Shown here: positions 36,232 to 46,194 of the stretch, piece after piece | Numbering within the stretch: the stretch's first letter is position 1 | How the letters are laid out: each line of letters begins with the position of its first letter | Assembly: GCA_016708955.1 (NCBI GenBank) | Contig: JADJES010000001.1 | Location: 785,248-849,247, forward strand | Length of the DNA: 64,000 nt | Origin: Nitrosomonas sp. | GTDB taxonomy: Bacteria > Pseudomonadota > Gammaproteobacteria > Burkholderiales > Nitrosomonadaceae | Reading direction: 5' to 3' | Position numbers and translations under genes: made by a program | The notes under the pieces: generated by a model | What the model was told of the DNA's origin: nothing | What the model saw: only the letters and a program-made list of their open reading frames with translations | Databases searched by the model: none

Positions 36232-37323
36232 CTAACGCTCAACGATCAACCACTCCTGATTTACTTCAACAGTCTTCTGTAACACTAAATTTCGTTCCTT
36301 CTTCGGAAGCTTGCTAATTTTTGTAACGGTATCAAAGAATCTTTCCATATCCTTGTCATGTTGTACGAGGATTGCCTGGAATGCGGGTAGTAATTGGGTA
36401 TAAATCGAAACAGTTGCCAGTAATGCGTTATTTAATGGCTGCGCAAACCATTGATCATAACTACTGAATTCGGCTTTGTCGGCCTTCAGACGTAAGAATT
36501 CCTTGTAGAGTTCCTCATAAATATGTGCTTTTTGGGTGCGTTTCTCAATGTCACTGATATCCGAATGGAACATTTCTTGTAACTGTTTGCGATGTCTTAA
36601 TACCAGACCAGTGAAAACTGCTTCTCTCTCTTGTCTCGAGCTTAATTCAGCTTGTTGAAAAGCTGTGCCATTACTTATAAACCAGCGCCTGACACCCTCA
36701 TGTTCAACTGCGGTAGCAAAAGACTCATTGAAAACACTATCACCAGGTACATAAACCACCTGATGAGCGAGCTCATGAAATATCAGGCGAGCAAGATTCA
36801 TTTCCGAATAACCGATAAAGGTATTCAATACCGGGTCGCTGAACCAGCCTAAAGTGGAATAAGCGCGAATTCCACCGACATAAACATCATAACCCTCATT
36901 TCTAAGATCCTCTGCATATTGTTCTGCCTTTGTTTGCGAGAAAAAGCCACGATAATTGACACAGCCCACCTGTACGAAACACCATTCTTTGAGTCTCGTG
37001 GAAAGTTCCGGTGAGGCAAAAACATTCCAAACTACGTAGGGGCGTTCTAAATCCGCATAACTGGTATAGCTCAGGTTATCCGGCAATTTCAACTCACGGC
37101 TGGCAAATTCACGCAACTGAACAATTTTACTCAGTGAGTGCTTTAATTTTGGATCTGTATCGGGGCGAGCAATAATCGTACTAATAGGTTGCGAGCGGTG
37201 TAAAACATTAAAATGCCCATCAACGGCTTGAGCATAGTAGGAGAGATTGGCGCAAGCACTAAGCCAGATAACCTGACTTATAATCATAGCAAGTCTTAAG
37301 TTAATTGAAATTCGCAAAGCCAC
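36232..37323 (-). CDS. Predicted aminopeptidase (Pfam Aminopep, zinc lipoprotein)
   Basis: The 363-residue protein has a lipoprotein-like signal (MIISQVIWLSACANL, with Cys after LSA) and the gluzincin motif HELAH in ARLIFHELAHQVVYVPGDSV, with a downstream Glu in NESFATAVEHEG. This matches the proteobacterial predicted-aminopeptidase family. It is expected in the periplasm, anchored by lipid; the substrate is unknown. Confidence 0.87.
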   Translation of the reverse strand: MALRISINLRLAMIISQVIWLSACANLSYYAQAVDGHFNVLHRSQPISTIIARPDTDPKLKHSLSKIVQLREFASRELKLPDNLSYTSYADLERPYVVWNVFASPELSTRLKEWCFVQVGCVNYRGFFSQTKAEQYAEDLRNEGYDVYVGGIRAYSTLGWFSDPVLNTFIGYSEMNLARLIFHELAHQVVYVPGDSVFNESFATAVEHEGVRRWFISNGTAFQQAELSSRQEREAVFTGLVLRHRKQLQEMFHSDISDIEKRTQKAHIYEELYKEFLRLKADKAEFSSYDQWFAQPLNNALLATVSIYTQLLPAFQAILVQHDKDMERFFDTVTKISKLPKKERNLVLQKTVEVNQEWLIVER

Positions 37324-37695
37324 GTGAGCTCCTAATGAAATAGAAATAATAAGATATGGAATAAAGTACCATACTTATTTTTTTGATTTTTCTCAAATAA
37401 TTTGATTGTACAACTCGCTCAATGTGGGCTATCTCAGTTGTAAAACATCAGATTCTATTTTTCCAGGTTAATTCCATAGTTACTTCTGCATTCTATTGGA
37501 AATTTTCTCTATTTTTTTAAAGTCATGCCGTTATAACCATTAGGATTTTAAAGAAAATAAGATACTTATCATGAATTCTTGGCATGACTGCAGAAAAGTT
37601 TACCAAATTATTCCGGCACACCAGTCCAAAAAAACTATCATGGCCCCAGTTCATGCTGTTTCTTAACTTTTATTTTTCTTTCTATTGCACTGCAT
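37324..37695. other. Intergenic region with no recognised feature
   Basis: About 370 bp of AT-rich DNA between divergent genes. No coding frame or clear hairpin was found. Confidence 0.5.
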
Positions 37696-38046
37696 ATGAA
37701 GTCTGAACCTGAAGAATGGTTGATTCTGGGTGTTATCCCTAATGGTCGGCCATTTCGTCCGAGTGACTGGTCAGAAAGGCTCTGCGGAGCCCTTGCCAGT
37801 TATGATAACCATGGGCGATGGGTATACTCGGAGCATGCTCAACCGATCATTCATGAGGGGCAAGTGGGTGTGCGGGTAAAAACAGTGTTAAAAAATAGCA
37901 ATCTGGGCGCCTACAAATTTATTATGGATTTTGCCTGTGACAACCAGCTCAAAGTGGTGCCAAGAAGAAAAGTAATTTACCTGAATGACCCTGCAGCGGT
38001 TCCAGAAGTAGCATTGTCGGTACGAGAGCTGAAATTTGCGCTATGA
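37696..38046 (+). CDS. DUF3579 family protein
   Basis: The 116-residue protein matches the DUF3579 pattern (WLILGVIPNGRPFRPSDWSE, RLCGALASYDN, VVPRRKVIYLND). It is a small cytoplasmic protein common in betaproteobacteria, with no assigned function. Single gene, convergent with the RoxA-like gene. Confidence 0.8.
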   Translation: MKSEPEEWLILGVIPNGRPFRPSDWSERLCGALASYDNHGRWVYSEHAQPIIHEGQVGVRVKTVLKNSNLGAYKFIMDFACDNQLKVVPRRKVIYLNDPAAVPEVALSVRELKFAL

Positions 38047-38138
38047 ATGCGTCTTTTGGAAATATGTTTTTCATTTAGATATTTGGGGTCTTTGGCAGTA
38101 AAAGCAGATGGAATCATAAGCATTTCCCCTTATGTTGC

Positions 38139-40214
38139 TTATAAAGATTTAAGGTACTCCAGTAAATCCAACCGTTGTTCTTTAGTCAATGCTGGAAGAG
38201 ATGTTCCGTCCGGTTGTGGTGTACGGCCGGAAGCATATTCATGCCCACTATTGTTATTACCCAAAATGCTGGTACGAAACAAGAAGCCGTCGTAGCCAAT
38301 CGATTTTAAACCAACTTTCGCCGGATCGAATTCGCGCGAACCGACCATAAATTCATCTGGCCGATACTCCCCTTCTATCGGATCACTGACTCGTCTCTTG
38401 GGTAAAAGCAGGTCATACAGTGTCGGTACCGAACCATTATGTAAGTACGGGGCGGTTGCCCATATGCCATTGAGTGGACGTGCTTTATAAGCCATTACCG
38501 AAGCAAAAGGTTTGGCGGTCGTATCAGGCGTGTAGTTCCCGTTTTTAAGGGAAGATCGCACTTCATTATCAAAAAATGTATAGGCAAAATCAAACGATCG
38601 CTCTACCCATCGTCGTATAAGCCATTTGTCGCGATCGGGTGTGGTAACCACATTGCGCGTAGCGGATGTTAATAGGGCAACCGCTGGTGCTTGGCTTTGC
38701 AATAAGATGTTTCCGGTACTGACGCTAACATATTGATTTTTGAGAATGCCACTATAGCCGGTAAATTCTATGCTGTTTGCAGCCATCTTAGAATCTGTTC
38801 CTACCGAAGATACTGAAATCATTTTAGCCACGACACGGCGATCAGGATCGGTTCGGTTTAATTGACCATGGCACGATGCGCAGTATTGAGAAAATAATTC
38901 TGCGCCTTTAACTAAGCGTTGTTTGTCAAGCTTGGGCAGAATATGTTCAGGCCAAAGTGGTGAGGTTAATTTGCGCAGATGGTTTTCTACGCGGCGCAAA
39001 TTCCGGGTATCGATGGAGGATTGGAAATCGATATGCTTGGAACCAAATCCTTGTCCGCCGAGTACTGAGGATAAGGTGAAGCCATCTTTTTCTTGCCAAT
39101 CCAGTGTGCTGAATACGCCAATCAGTTGACCCGCATTACGTGCCATTGGACCCAATCCGCTGTTATCGACCCTGCCATTCCATTGGATATAATCATGTTG
39201 TGGAACATCCCACAGAAAAGGATAGCTGACCGGGGCATCAGCCGGATTATAGATTTTATTGCGTAACTTGATTATTTGTTTATCAGTCAAATATGCTTGG
39301 GTTCGTTCGATAACATGGTCACGATCACTGCTGCTAAGCACTGGTTCAACGCCGGCCATCACTATAGCCAGTTCAGCCGGAGAAAGTATTTCAGCCAGTA
39401 ATTCGCGCAATTGTTGAGCACTCATAATGTGTTCGAGCACACGGTTATAGATACGTCCAAATGCATCGAGTCGCGCATAGCCATAATGGGTTAACGGCCG
39501 CTTGGTGTCCCGGGGCGTATTAATGATGTTATACGTTTTAATACGCTGGGCATATTTCTTGAGATCAGCTAATACATCGTTTGCGTTCTCATAGTGTCCT
39601 TGTTTCAGTACATTAGTAACAAAGCGATCAAGTTTTTCCGGGGTCTCTAAAGTAGCATACAGCGCCGCTGCCAAATCGATCATGAAGGATTCCATATCTG
39701 AATTCGCCGGGCCACCATCAATACGAATTCCGGTACCGGCATAATTGATCTGGGTTGTATGGCAAGCAGCACAAGTAAATCCCATAAACGCCTTATTTTG
39801 ATACTCATCTCGTACCATCCCTACGGGTAATCCATCTGGATTGCTGGCGGTTGACCGTTGCGGCAGATAACCATAGCGATCAATATTCTCATTACTGCGG
39901 AACAAAGCGGACGAATCAGACTGCTCCAGCACTAGAAAAAAACTGTAAGGTAATAAATTGGAACCTTGCGTTGTATTATAGAACCACAGACTATCAGACG
40001 CAGACCAGCCTTGATCAAGATAAATAGTTTGAGAAAATTGATCGCCGAATTTATCAGTACCATTTGTGATAGCGCCACGGTTAGGATCATTGTCACGCAA
40101 TTCATATGTCCGCCAGGATATTCCTGTAACAAGCCAAATAATCGCTAATACGCTGAGAATCAGTATCAAAAGCTTTATCGGGTGGAGATAGTGATGTGAG
40201 GATTTTGAATGCAT
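38139..40214 (-). CDS. RoxA-like dihaem cytochrome c
   Basis: The 691-residue protein has an N-terminal membrane anchor or signal (about 13-32, LLILILSVLAIIWLVTGI) and two c-type haem motifs, CAACH (148-152) and CASCH (445-449). The size and the spacing of about 300 residues between haems match the RoxA-like family, distantly related to dihaem peroxidases. Rubber oxygenase RoxA cleaves polyisoprene, but most relatives have unknown substrates. The gene lies between a DUF3579 gene and a metal-efflux operon. Confidence 0.85.
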   Translation of the reverse strand: MHSKSSHHYLHPIKLLILILSVLAIIWLVTGISWRTYELRDNDPNRGAITNGTDKFGDQFSQTIYLDQGWSASDSLWFYNTTQGSNLLPYSFFLVLEQSDSSALFRSNENIDRYGYLPQRSTASNPDGLPVGMVRDEYQNKAFMGFTCAACHTTQINYAGTGIRIDGGPANSDMESFMIDLAAALYATLETPEKLDRFVTNVLKQGHYENANDVLADLKKYAQRIKTYNIINTPRDTKRPLTHYGYARLDAFGRIYNRVLEHIMSAQQLRELLAEILSPAELAIVMAGVEPVLSSSDRDHVIERTQAYLTDKQIIKLRNKIYNPADAPVSYPFLWDVPQHDYIQWNGRVDNSGLGPMARNAGQLIGVFSTLDWQEKDGFTLSSVLGGQGFGSKHIDFQSSIDTRNLRRVENHLRKLTSPLWPEHILPKLDKQRLVKGAELFSQYCASCHGQLNRTDPDRRVVAKMISVSSVGTDSKMAANSIEFTGYSGILKNQYVSVSTGNILLQSQAPAVALLTSATRNVVTTPDRDKWLIRRWVERSFDFAYTFFDNEVRSSLKNGNYTPDTTAKPFASVMAYKARPLNGIWATAPYLHNGSVPTLYDLLLPKRRVSDPIEGEYRPDEFMVGSREFDPAKVGLKSIGYDGFLFRTSILGNNNSGHEYASGRTPQPDGTSLPALTKEQRLDLLEYLKSL

Positions 40215-40436
40215 ATGGATTAATGTCCTTGTTCAGCAATCATTCAGGATTATTTTGGTAAATTCTGCACTTTTGTTAATTAGCTATTCTGATTTTTCTT
40301 CAAAATACTAATAAAAGACCTTATTATCCTTAATATTAATATTGCTGAAACATAAAATTCCTATATTATTAGCAGCTAATTTTATGTGAAGAATATGTAA
40401 ATGGAATCACATCTTTGTAATGATTGAAAGGGCTCT

Positions 40437-41705
40437 ATGCAGACTTCTCCGTTTTGTTATCTATTGCTTAGTTTTAGCTTCGTATTTTCATCACCGCTCG
40501 TATTTGCTCAACAAACAGCCAAACTCACGATTGAAGAAGTCCAACGGACGGGCCTGCAGGCAAATGGTCTCGTTCTTGCCGCACGTTCGCAGATAGGTAT
40601 GGCTCAAGCCGGTGTGGTAGCAGCATCAGCGTTTCTCAATCCTGAAGTAACCGTGACAGCTGGTCCCGATAGCAATCGCCTTGATCCTATTATTACTGGA
40701 CCAAGTTCAATGCAACGTTCCGTGACAGTCAATCAGCCGATTGAAAACCCTGTCATGCGGAGTGCGCGCATTGATGCATCTGAAGCAGTTGTTGATGCCA
40801 GTCGTGCCAGTTATGATCAAGTGCGAGCTGATTTAGCCGCGCAATTACGTGTGCGTTCTTATGAATTATTGCTTCGTCAGGAACAATTTGCAATGGAGCA
40901 GAGTATCTACGATTTAGTGGAGGATGTGCGCCGGCGCATTGCAATCAATGTCGAAAGAGGTGAAATAGCGCGCTTTGAGTTAATCCGGGCGGATACCGAA
41001 GTGCAAAATGCAGCTAATCGCAAGGAAGCAGCTCGATTGGGCGTACAGCGTGCACGCATAGCGCTCTTGCAGTTTACAGCCGGAGCAATACCCGCTGATT
41101 TTGAAATCAACGCTTCATTAAAAGATCCCGTTAATTTTCCAGCGCTGGAGGTATTGCGTCAGCAAGTTCCTGGTGTTAACCCTGAGGTGATGCGGTTACA
41201 GGCCGAACAAGAGCGCGCCAACCTACGGATTAGCCAGGAGCGGGCTTCGGTATTGCCGCAAATCAACGTGCTATACACTAATTATCAGGATGCTCAATTT
41301 ACCTCTAACACGGCAGGTGTGAGCGTCAGAATCCCGCTCTGGTATCGCCGCCGGGGTGAAATCGATACCGCCATTCATGATTCCGCACGGATACGGGAAA
41401 CACTGGAATTTCGTCGTTTTGAAGTCGGACAACTGTTTGAGTCGGCATGGCAATCTTTGCAGATTGCGCAACGCAGAGTAGACATGTTTGAAAGCGGATT
41501 AATCAAGGAAGCAGAAAATGCTGTGCAGGTTGCTCAATCTGCCTACCGTTTTGGTGAACGTGGCTTGATCGAGGTGCTGGACACGCAGCGTATATACCGT
41601 GGAATTCTCGGCGATTCCCTGCAGGCACGCTTTGATCTGCAATCGGCTGCTGCCGAAATCGACCGCTTGCGCGCACATTATCCCAAGGAGTTACTTGTAG
41701 AATGA
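40437..41705 (+). CDS. Outer-membrane efflux protein of TolC/CzcC type
   Basis: The 422-residue protein has a signal peptide (MQTSPFCYLLLSFSFVFSSP...FAQ) and two OEP repeats of long helices (typical piece VAQSAYRFGERGLIEVLDTQ). It is the outer-membrane channel of a tripartite RND pump. It is the first gene of a three-gene operon and overlaps the next gene by 4 bp (ATGA). Confidence 0.93.
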   Translation: MQTSPFCYLLLSFSFVFSSPLVFAQQTAKLTIEEVQRTGLQANGLVLAARSQIGMAQAGVVAASAFLNPEVTVTAGPDSNRLDPIITGPSSMQRSVTVNQPIENPVMRSARIDASEAVVDASRASYDQVRADLAAQLRVRSYELLLRQEQFAMEQSIYDLVEDVRRRIAINVERGEIARFELIRADTEVQNAANRKEAARLGVQRARIALLQFTAGAIPADFEINASLKDPVNFPALEVLRQQVPGVNPEVMRLQAEQERANLRISQERASVLPQINVLYTNYQDAQFTSNTAGVSVRIPLWYRRRGEIDTAIHDSARIRETLEFRRFEVGQLFESAWQSLQIAQRRVDMFESGLIKEAENAVQVAQSAYRFGERGLIEVLDTQRIYRGILGDSLQARFDLQSAAAEIDRLRAHYPKELLVE

Positions 41706-42853
41706 ACATTAAATTACCTATCGCAAGCTTCATCTTTATTGCACTAATATTAGGCGGGTGCGATAAGGGCGAACCGACCGATAGCTTACAAAAAGAATCG
41801 GAAGAAGAAAGAGACCTCAATAGTATTACTGTTCGGCCAGAACTGGCAGAACGGTTGAAGATTGGACAGCCATCTCTGATTGATCTTGCGGATAAAATAC
41901 AAATACCTAGCCGGGTTCAAGTGGATGAAGAGAGAACAGCGAAGATTGGTTCTTATGTAACCGGACGTATCATTAATATGTTTGTCGTATTGGGTGATTA
42001 CGTTAAAGCAGGTGCGCCATTGGCACGCATTACCAGTCCGGATTTAACACAGGCACAACTGGCCTATTTGCGCGCTGCATCGCGCGTTGTAGTGACTCAG
42101 AAATCGGCTGAGCGCGGGCGCCATCTTTTGGCTGCCGATGTGATACCGCTCGCAGAAGTGGAGCGGCGGCAATCCGAACTGGAAATTGCTCAAGCTGAGC
42201 ACAGCGCGGCAGCAGACCAGTTAAGATTGCTGGGGATGAGTAATGCTGAGTTGAAGGAATTGGCTAGAAACGGAAAAATTCTACCTTGGCTTGATATTAG
42301 AGCAACTAGAGAAGGTTACGTTATTGCGCGTAACGTTATAGTAGGTCAAGTTGTACAACCAGCTGATCCACTCTTTCAAGTCGCTGATCTATCTAAGGTT
42401 TGGGTGGTAGGTGATGTGCCTGAGCAAATTGTCGGCGATGTCCGGCATGGACAGCATGTGGAAATTAATGTGCCTGCAATTGGGAATACTAATTTTGATG
42501 GCGTGATCATATTTGTCTCGGATACTGTCAATCGCTTAACTCGTACAGTAATGATTCGCGTCATGGTAGAGAATCCTGAGCGTAAGCTTAAGCCGGATAT
42601 GCTGGCCAATATGCACATTACGGATCAGCATAAAACCTTGGTAGTTCCGGAAGCAGCAGTGGTACGTGAATTAAATCAAGATTATGTCTTTATCGCGATA
42701 AGTGGTGACCGTTTCCAGCGTGTACCTGTTGAATTGGGTCATGAGGTAGCTAATTTTCGTCCTGTACTCAGTGGACTTACGATTGATCAGCGCATTGTGA
42801 TGGAAGGTGCTTTTCATTTAGACAGTGAGCGCAAGCTTGCTGAACTGGAGTAA
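41702..42853 (+). CDS. RND efflux periplasmic adaptor of CzcB/CusB type
   Basis: The 383-residue lipoprotein (lipobox LILGGC) has barrel-sandwich (GSYVTGRIINMFVVLGDYVK), hairpin, beta-barrel (DLSKVWVVGDVPEQIVGDVR) and membrane-proximal domains. It bridges the inner-membrane pump and the outer-membrane channel in heavy-metal efflux systems. No His-rich N-terminal extension is seen. Overlap with the upstream gene and 6-bp spacing to the pump gene indicate one operon. Confidence 0.93.
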   Translation: MNIKLPIASFIFIALILGGCDKGEPTDSLQKESEEERDLNSITVRPELAERLKIGQPSLIDLADKIQIPSRVQVDEERTAKIGSYVTGRIINMFVVLGDYVKAGAPLARITSPDLTQAQLAYLRAASRVVVTQKSAERGRHLLAADVIPLAEVERRQSELEIAQAEHSAAADQLRLLGMSNAELKELARNGKILPWLDIRATREGYVIARNVIVGQVVQPADPLFQVADLSKVWVVGDVPEQIVGDVRHGQHVEINVPAIGNTNFDGVIIFVSDTVNRLTRTVMIRVMVENPERKLKPDMLANMHITDQHKTLVVPEAAVVRELNQDYVFIAISGDRFQRVPVELGHEVANFRPVLSGLTIDQRIVMEGAFHLDSERKLAELE

Positions 42854-42859
42854 CCGTTC

Positions 42860-45800
42860 ATGATGGCTGCGATAGTTCGTGCAATGATTAATCAGCGTCT
42901 GCTGGTTGTGGTGATCGGTTTGGCGCTATGCGTCGCAGGAGGATTTGCCGCAAGGAATCTTTCCGTGGATGCATTTCCTGATGTGACCAATATCCAAGTT
43001 CAAGTAGCAACTGTGGCAATTGGCCGCAGCCCCGAAGAGATGGAGCGGTTAGTTACAGTGCCGGTTGAGATCGCCATGACTGGCCTACCCGGATTGGTAG
43101 AGATGCGCTCGATGAATAAGAGCGGATTATCATTAATTACATTGGTATTCACCGATAAAACCGATGTGTATTTTGCGCGCCAATTGGTAATGGAGCGCAT
43201 CATTGATGTGACTCCCCGGTTGATACCTGGCATCACACCGGTGCTTGGACCAGTTTCGACGGGCTTGGGTGAAGTTTATCAATATACGATCGAGCATCCG
43301 GATGACGGCAAGCGTGCCCTGACAGTAGAAGAACTCATGGAGCGGCGTACTGTACAGGATTGGGTGGTGCGTCCAATATTACGCTCGATACGGGGTGTTG
43401 CAGAGATCAATTCCATGGGCGGGCACGTTAAGGAATATCAGGTTTATGTCAACCCCAATAAGTTACGGCACTACGATTTAACCCTGACGCAGGTTGACCG
43501 TGCATTGGCCAGTAATAATGCCAACGCCAGCGGTAATATACTGGCATTGCATTATGAGCAGTATTTAATCCGGGGCGTAGGCTTGATTGCTACATTGGAG
43601 GATATCCGCAATATCGTGCTGCGAGAAATGGATGGCGTTCCCGTTTATGTGCGCGATGTTGCTGAGGTAACCTTCGGTGGCGAAGTGCGCCAAGGTGCCA
43701 GCATCAAGAATGGTGACACTGAATCAGTTGCAGGTATTGTAATGATGCTGCGCGGCGGCAATGCCAAAGAGATTGTTGATCGAATAAAGATAAAAGTTGC
43801 CGAAATCAATGAACGCGGGTTGCTACCGGGTGGACTGCAGATCGTGCCTTTTTATGACCGGACGGATCTGGTCAATGGTGCATTAACGACAGTGCAAACC
43901 ACGCTGATGGAGTCTCTGATTCTGGTTATCGTAGTTCTGTCCATCTTTCTGGGTAATGTTCGAACCAGTATCGTCGTGTGTTTCACCCTGATCATCACAC
44001 CCCTGATTACGTTTATGGTGATGAATCACTACGGCATGCCCGCTAATTTAATGTCGCTGGGTGGATTGACGATCGCGCTGGGTATGATGGTAGATCCCAC
44101 GGTAGTCGTGGTCGAAAATATCTATCAGCGGCTAGGCGAAGCGCAGGGCACGGGAAAATCCAAATTCAATATTATCGTTGATGCGGTTGCGGAAGTGGGT
44201 ACGCCAGTAATTTTTGGCGTATTCGTTACTATCCTCGTGTTCTTGCCGCTCATGACACTAGAGGGTATGGAAGGAAAAACGTTTAGTCCGCTCGCTGTCA
44301 CGATTGCAATCGCCTTATTAGTCGCGCTTTTTGTATCATTATTGTTATCGCCCGTATTAAGCGATTATCTTTTAAAAGGGGGGAGTGAGCAAGATACTAA
44401 AATAGTGGCTGTTCTCAAGGCTGGCTACCTGCGCGTCTTCGATCTGGCAATGAGTAACCAAAAGAATACGATGATCATTGCAATAAGTTCACTGATGGTT
44501 GCTTTTGCGTTATTTCCACTCCTCGGTAAATCATTTATTCCCATCATGAAGGAGGGCGCGACAACTCCCGTCATTATTCGCGCACCTTCCATCTCGCTGG
44601 AAGAAGCCATCAAACTGGAAACGGAGGGAATGAAGATAATTGCTGCTGTCCCTGGCGTAAAGTTTGTGGTGTCCAAGCTGGGACGCGGAGACACACCGGC
44701 AGACCCGGCATCACAAAATGAATCGGATCCGATCGCAGTTTTAGATTTGAAAGGGTCTGGCCGTTCTCAACATGAGATCGAAGAGGATATTCGTAAAGCG
44801 CTTAATGTATTACCTGGTGTTAATGTCGTCATGTCTCAACCGATTGCGCAACGTGTGGATGAGATGGTAACCGGGGTGCGTTCGCAAGTGGCGATCAAGA
44901 TCTTTGGGGATGATCTGGAAGAATTACGTAAACTGTCCGAACAAGTGGCGCGTATCGTAAAATCGACACCCGGTGCGAGAGATATTCGTATTGAACGGCT
45001 ATCCGGACAACAAGAGTTGACTATAAATATCGATCGCCGTGCGATCGCTCGTCATGGCCTCAATGTTTCTGATGTCAACGAATTGATTGCTACGGCAATT
45101 GGCGGTAAAGCAGTCACAAAGGTTTTTGAAGGCGAGCGGCGCTTTACGCTGTTGCTGAGATTCCCAGAAGGTTTCCGCCATGATGTTGAAGCCATTAAGG
45201 AGCTCTTGTTGCGGCCTGTCGGCAATGTCACGCCGGGTGGCGTAGCGAACGGCGGTATGCTCGTACCTCTTAGTGCCATAGCGGATATTCAAGTTGTCGA
45301 TGGTCCCGCGATCATTTCGCGTGAATTCGCCAGGCGGCGCGTAGTCGTTGGTGCCAACGTGCATGGGCGTGACCTAGGCGGCTTTGTAGAAGAACTTCAG
45401 CAACGTACTGCGAAAGAGATCAAGTTGCCGTCTGGCTATTACTTTTCCTGGGGCGGGCAGTTTGAGAACATGGAACGTGCCATGGCAACACTTGCTGTGA
45501 TTGTACCCATTACCCTTGCTGCCATTTTCTTTCTGTTATTCATGTTATTTAATTCAGTCAAGATGGCCGGGCTCATTTACTTGGTGTTGCCATTTGCATC
45601 TGTGGGCGGTGTGGTAGGGCTTTATGTGACGGGCGAGTACTTGTCCGTACCGGCATCGGTGGGTTTCATTGCGGTATGGGGCACTTCGATATTGAATGGT
45701 GTCGTGCTTATTTCTTTTGTGCGGGAATTGCGTGAAAAGGGATTGAGTATAGAGGAATCTGTCAGGAAAGCCTGCTCACAACGTTTCCGGCCTGTCATGA

Positions 45801-46045
45801 TGACTGCGGCCACAACTGTGCTGGGTCTGGCGCCGTTCCTGGCTGCTACTGGGCTGGGCTCAGAGGTGCAAAAACCGCTCGCCATCGTGGTCATTTGCGG
45901 GCTAACAACAGCAACGATGATGACCATGGTTGTCATGCCTATGTTATACCGGTGGTTTGATGATATGCCAGAGAAAAAGACACCCGTTCAACCTGAGTCA
46001 CTCCCTTCAGTGGCTATTGCTGAAAATCCTACCAATAATGTCTGA
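42860..46045 (+). CDS. Heavy-metal efflux RND pump (CzcA/CusA family)
   Basis: The 1061-residue inner-membrane pump has 12 membrane helices and two large periplasmic loops. Signature pieces are NLSVDAFPDVTNIQVQVATV near the start and the TM4 motif GMMVDPTVVVVENIYQRL with its proton-relay acids. The TM4 sequence is not the exact DFG-x3-DGA-x3-VEN of zinc pumps, nor the CusA form, so the metal is uncertain. Nearby copper oxidases make copper or silver possible, but this is inference. A strong terminator follows. Confidence 0.93.
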   Translation: MMAAIVRAMINQRLLVVVIGLALCVAGGFAARNLSVDAFPDVTNIQVQVATVAIGRSPEEMERLVTVPVEIAMTGLPGLVEMRSMNKSGLSLITLVFTDKTDVYFARQLVMERIIDVTPRLIPGITPVLGPVSTGLGEVYQYTIEHPDDGKRALTVEELMERRTVQDWVVRPILRSIRGVAEINSMGGHVKEYQVYVNPNKLRHYDLTLTQVDRALASNNANASGNILALHYEQYLIRGVGLIATLEDIRNIVLREMDGVPVYVRDVAEVTFGGEVRQGASIKNGDTESVAGIVMMLRGGNAKEIVDRIKIKVAEINERGLLPGGLQIVPFYDRTDLVNGALTTVQTTLMESLILVIVVLSIFLGNVRTSIVVCFTLIITPLITFMVMNHYGMPANLMSLGGLTIALGMMVDPTVVVVENIYQRLGEAQGTGKSKFNIIVDAVAEVGTPVIFGVFVTILVFLPLMTLEGMEGKTFSPLAVTIAIALLVALFVSLLLSPVLSDYLLKGGSEQDTKIVAVLKAGYLRVFDLAMSNQKNTMIIAISSLMVAFALFPLLGKSFIPIMKEGATTPVIIRAPSISLEEAIKLETEGMKIIAAVPGVKFVVSKLGRGDTPADPASQNESDPIAVLDLKGSGRSQHEIEEDIRKALNVLPGVNVVMSQPIAQRVDEMVTGVRSQVAIKIFGDDLEELRKLSEQVARIVKSTPGARDIRIERLSGQQELTINIDRRAIARHGLNVSDVNELIATAIGGKAVTKVFEGERRFTLLLRFPEGFRHDVEAIKELLLRPVGNVTPGGVANGGMLVPLSAIADIQVVDGPAIISREFARRRVVVGANVHGRDLGGFVEELQQRTAKEIKLPSGYYFSWGGQFENMERAMATLAVIVPITLAAIFFLLFMLFNSVKMAGLIYLVLPFASVGGVVGLYVTGEYLSVPASVGFIAVWGTSILNGVVLISFVRELREKGLSIEESVRKACSQRFRPVMMTAATTVLGLAPFLAATGLGSEVQKPLAIVVICGLTTATMMTMVVMPMLYRWFDDMPEKKTPVQPESLPSVAIAENPTNNV

Positions 46046-46090
46046 TTCTTTTCTCCAAGGATAGATGGAGAGCTGCGAGTAACTAAAAAT

Positions 46091-46130
46091 AAAACAGGGC
46101 TGGAAGTCTATAAAATTCCAGCCCTGTTTC
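46091..46130. terminator. Strong bidirectional terminator
   Basis: AAACAGGGCTGGAA pairs with TTCCAGCCCTGTTT around a short AT-rich loop, with A-rich sequence before and T residues after. It lies 45 bp after the RND pump gene and can also serve the convergent antiporter gene. Confidence 0.9.
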
Positions 46131-46194
46131 AGATAAAAAGCTCGTGATTGGATCGACTCAAGCTTTATGTTTCAGTCTTTGCGCAGTCGATGCG

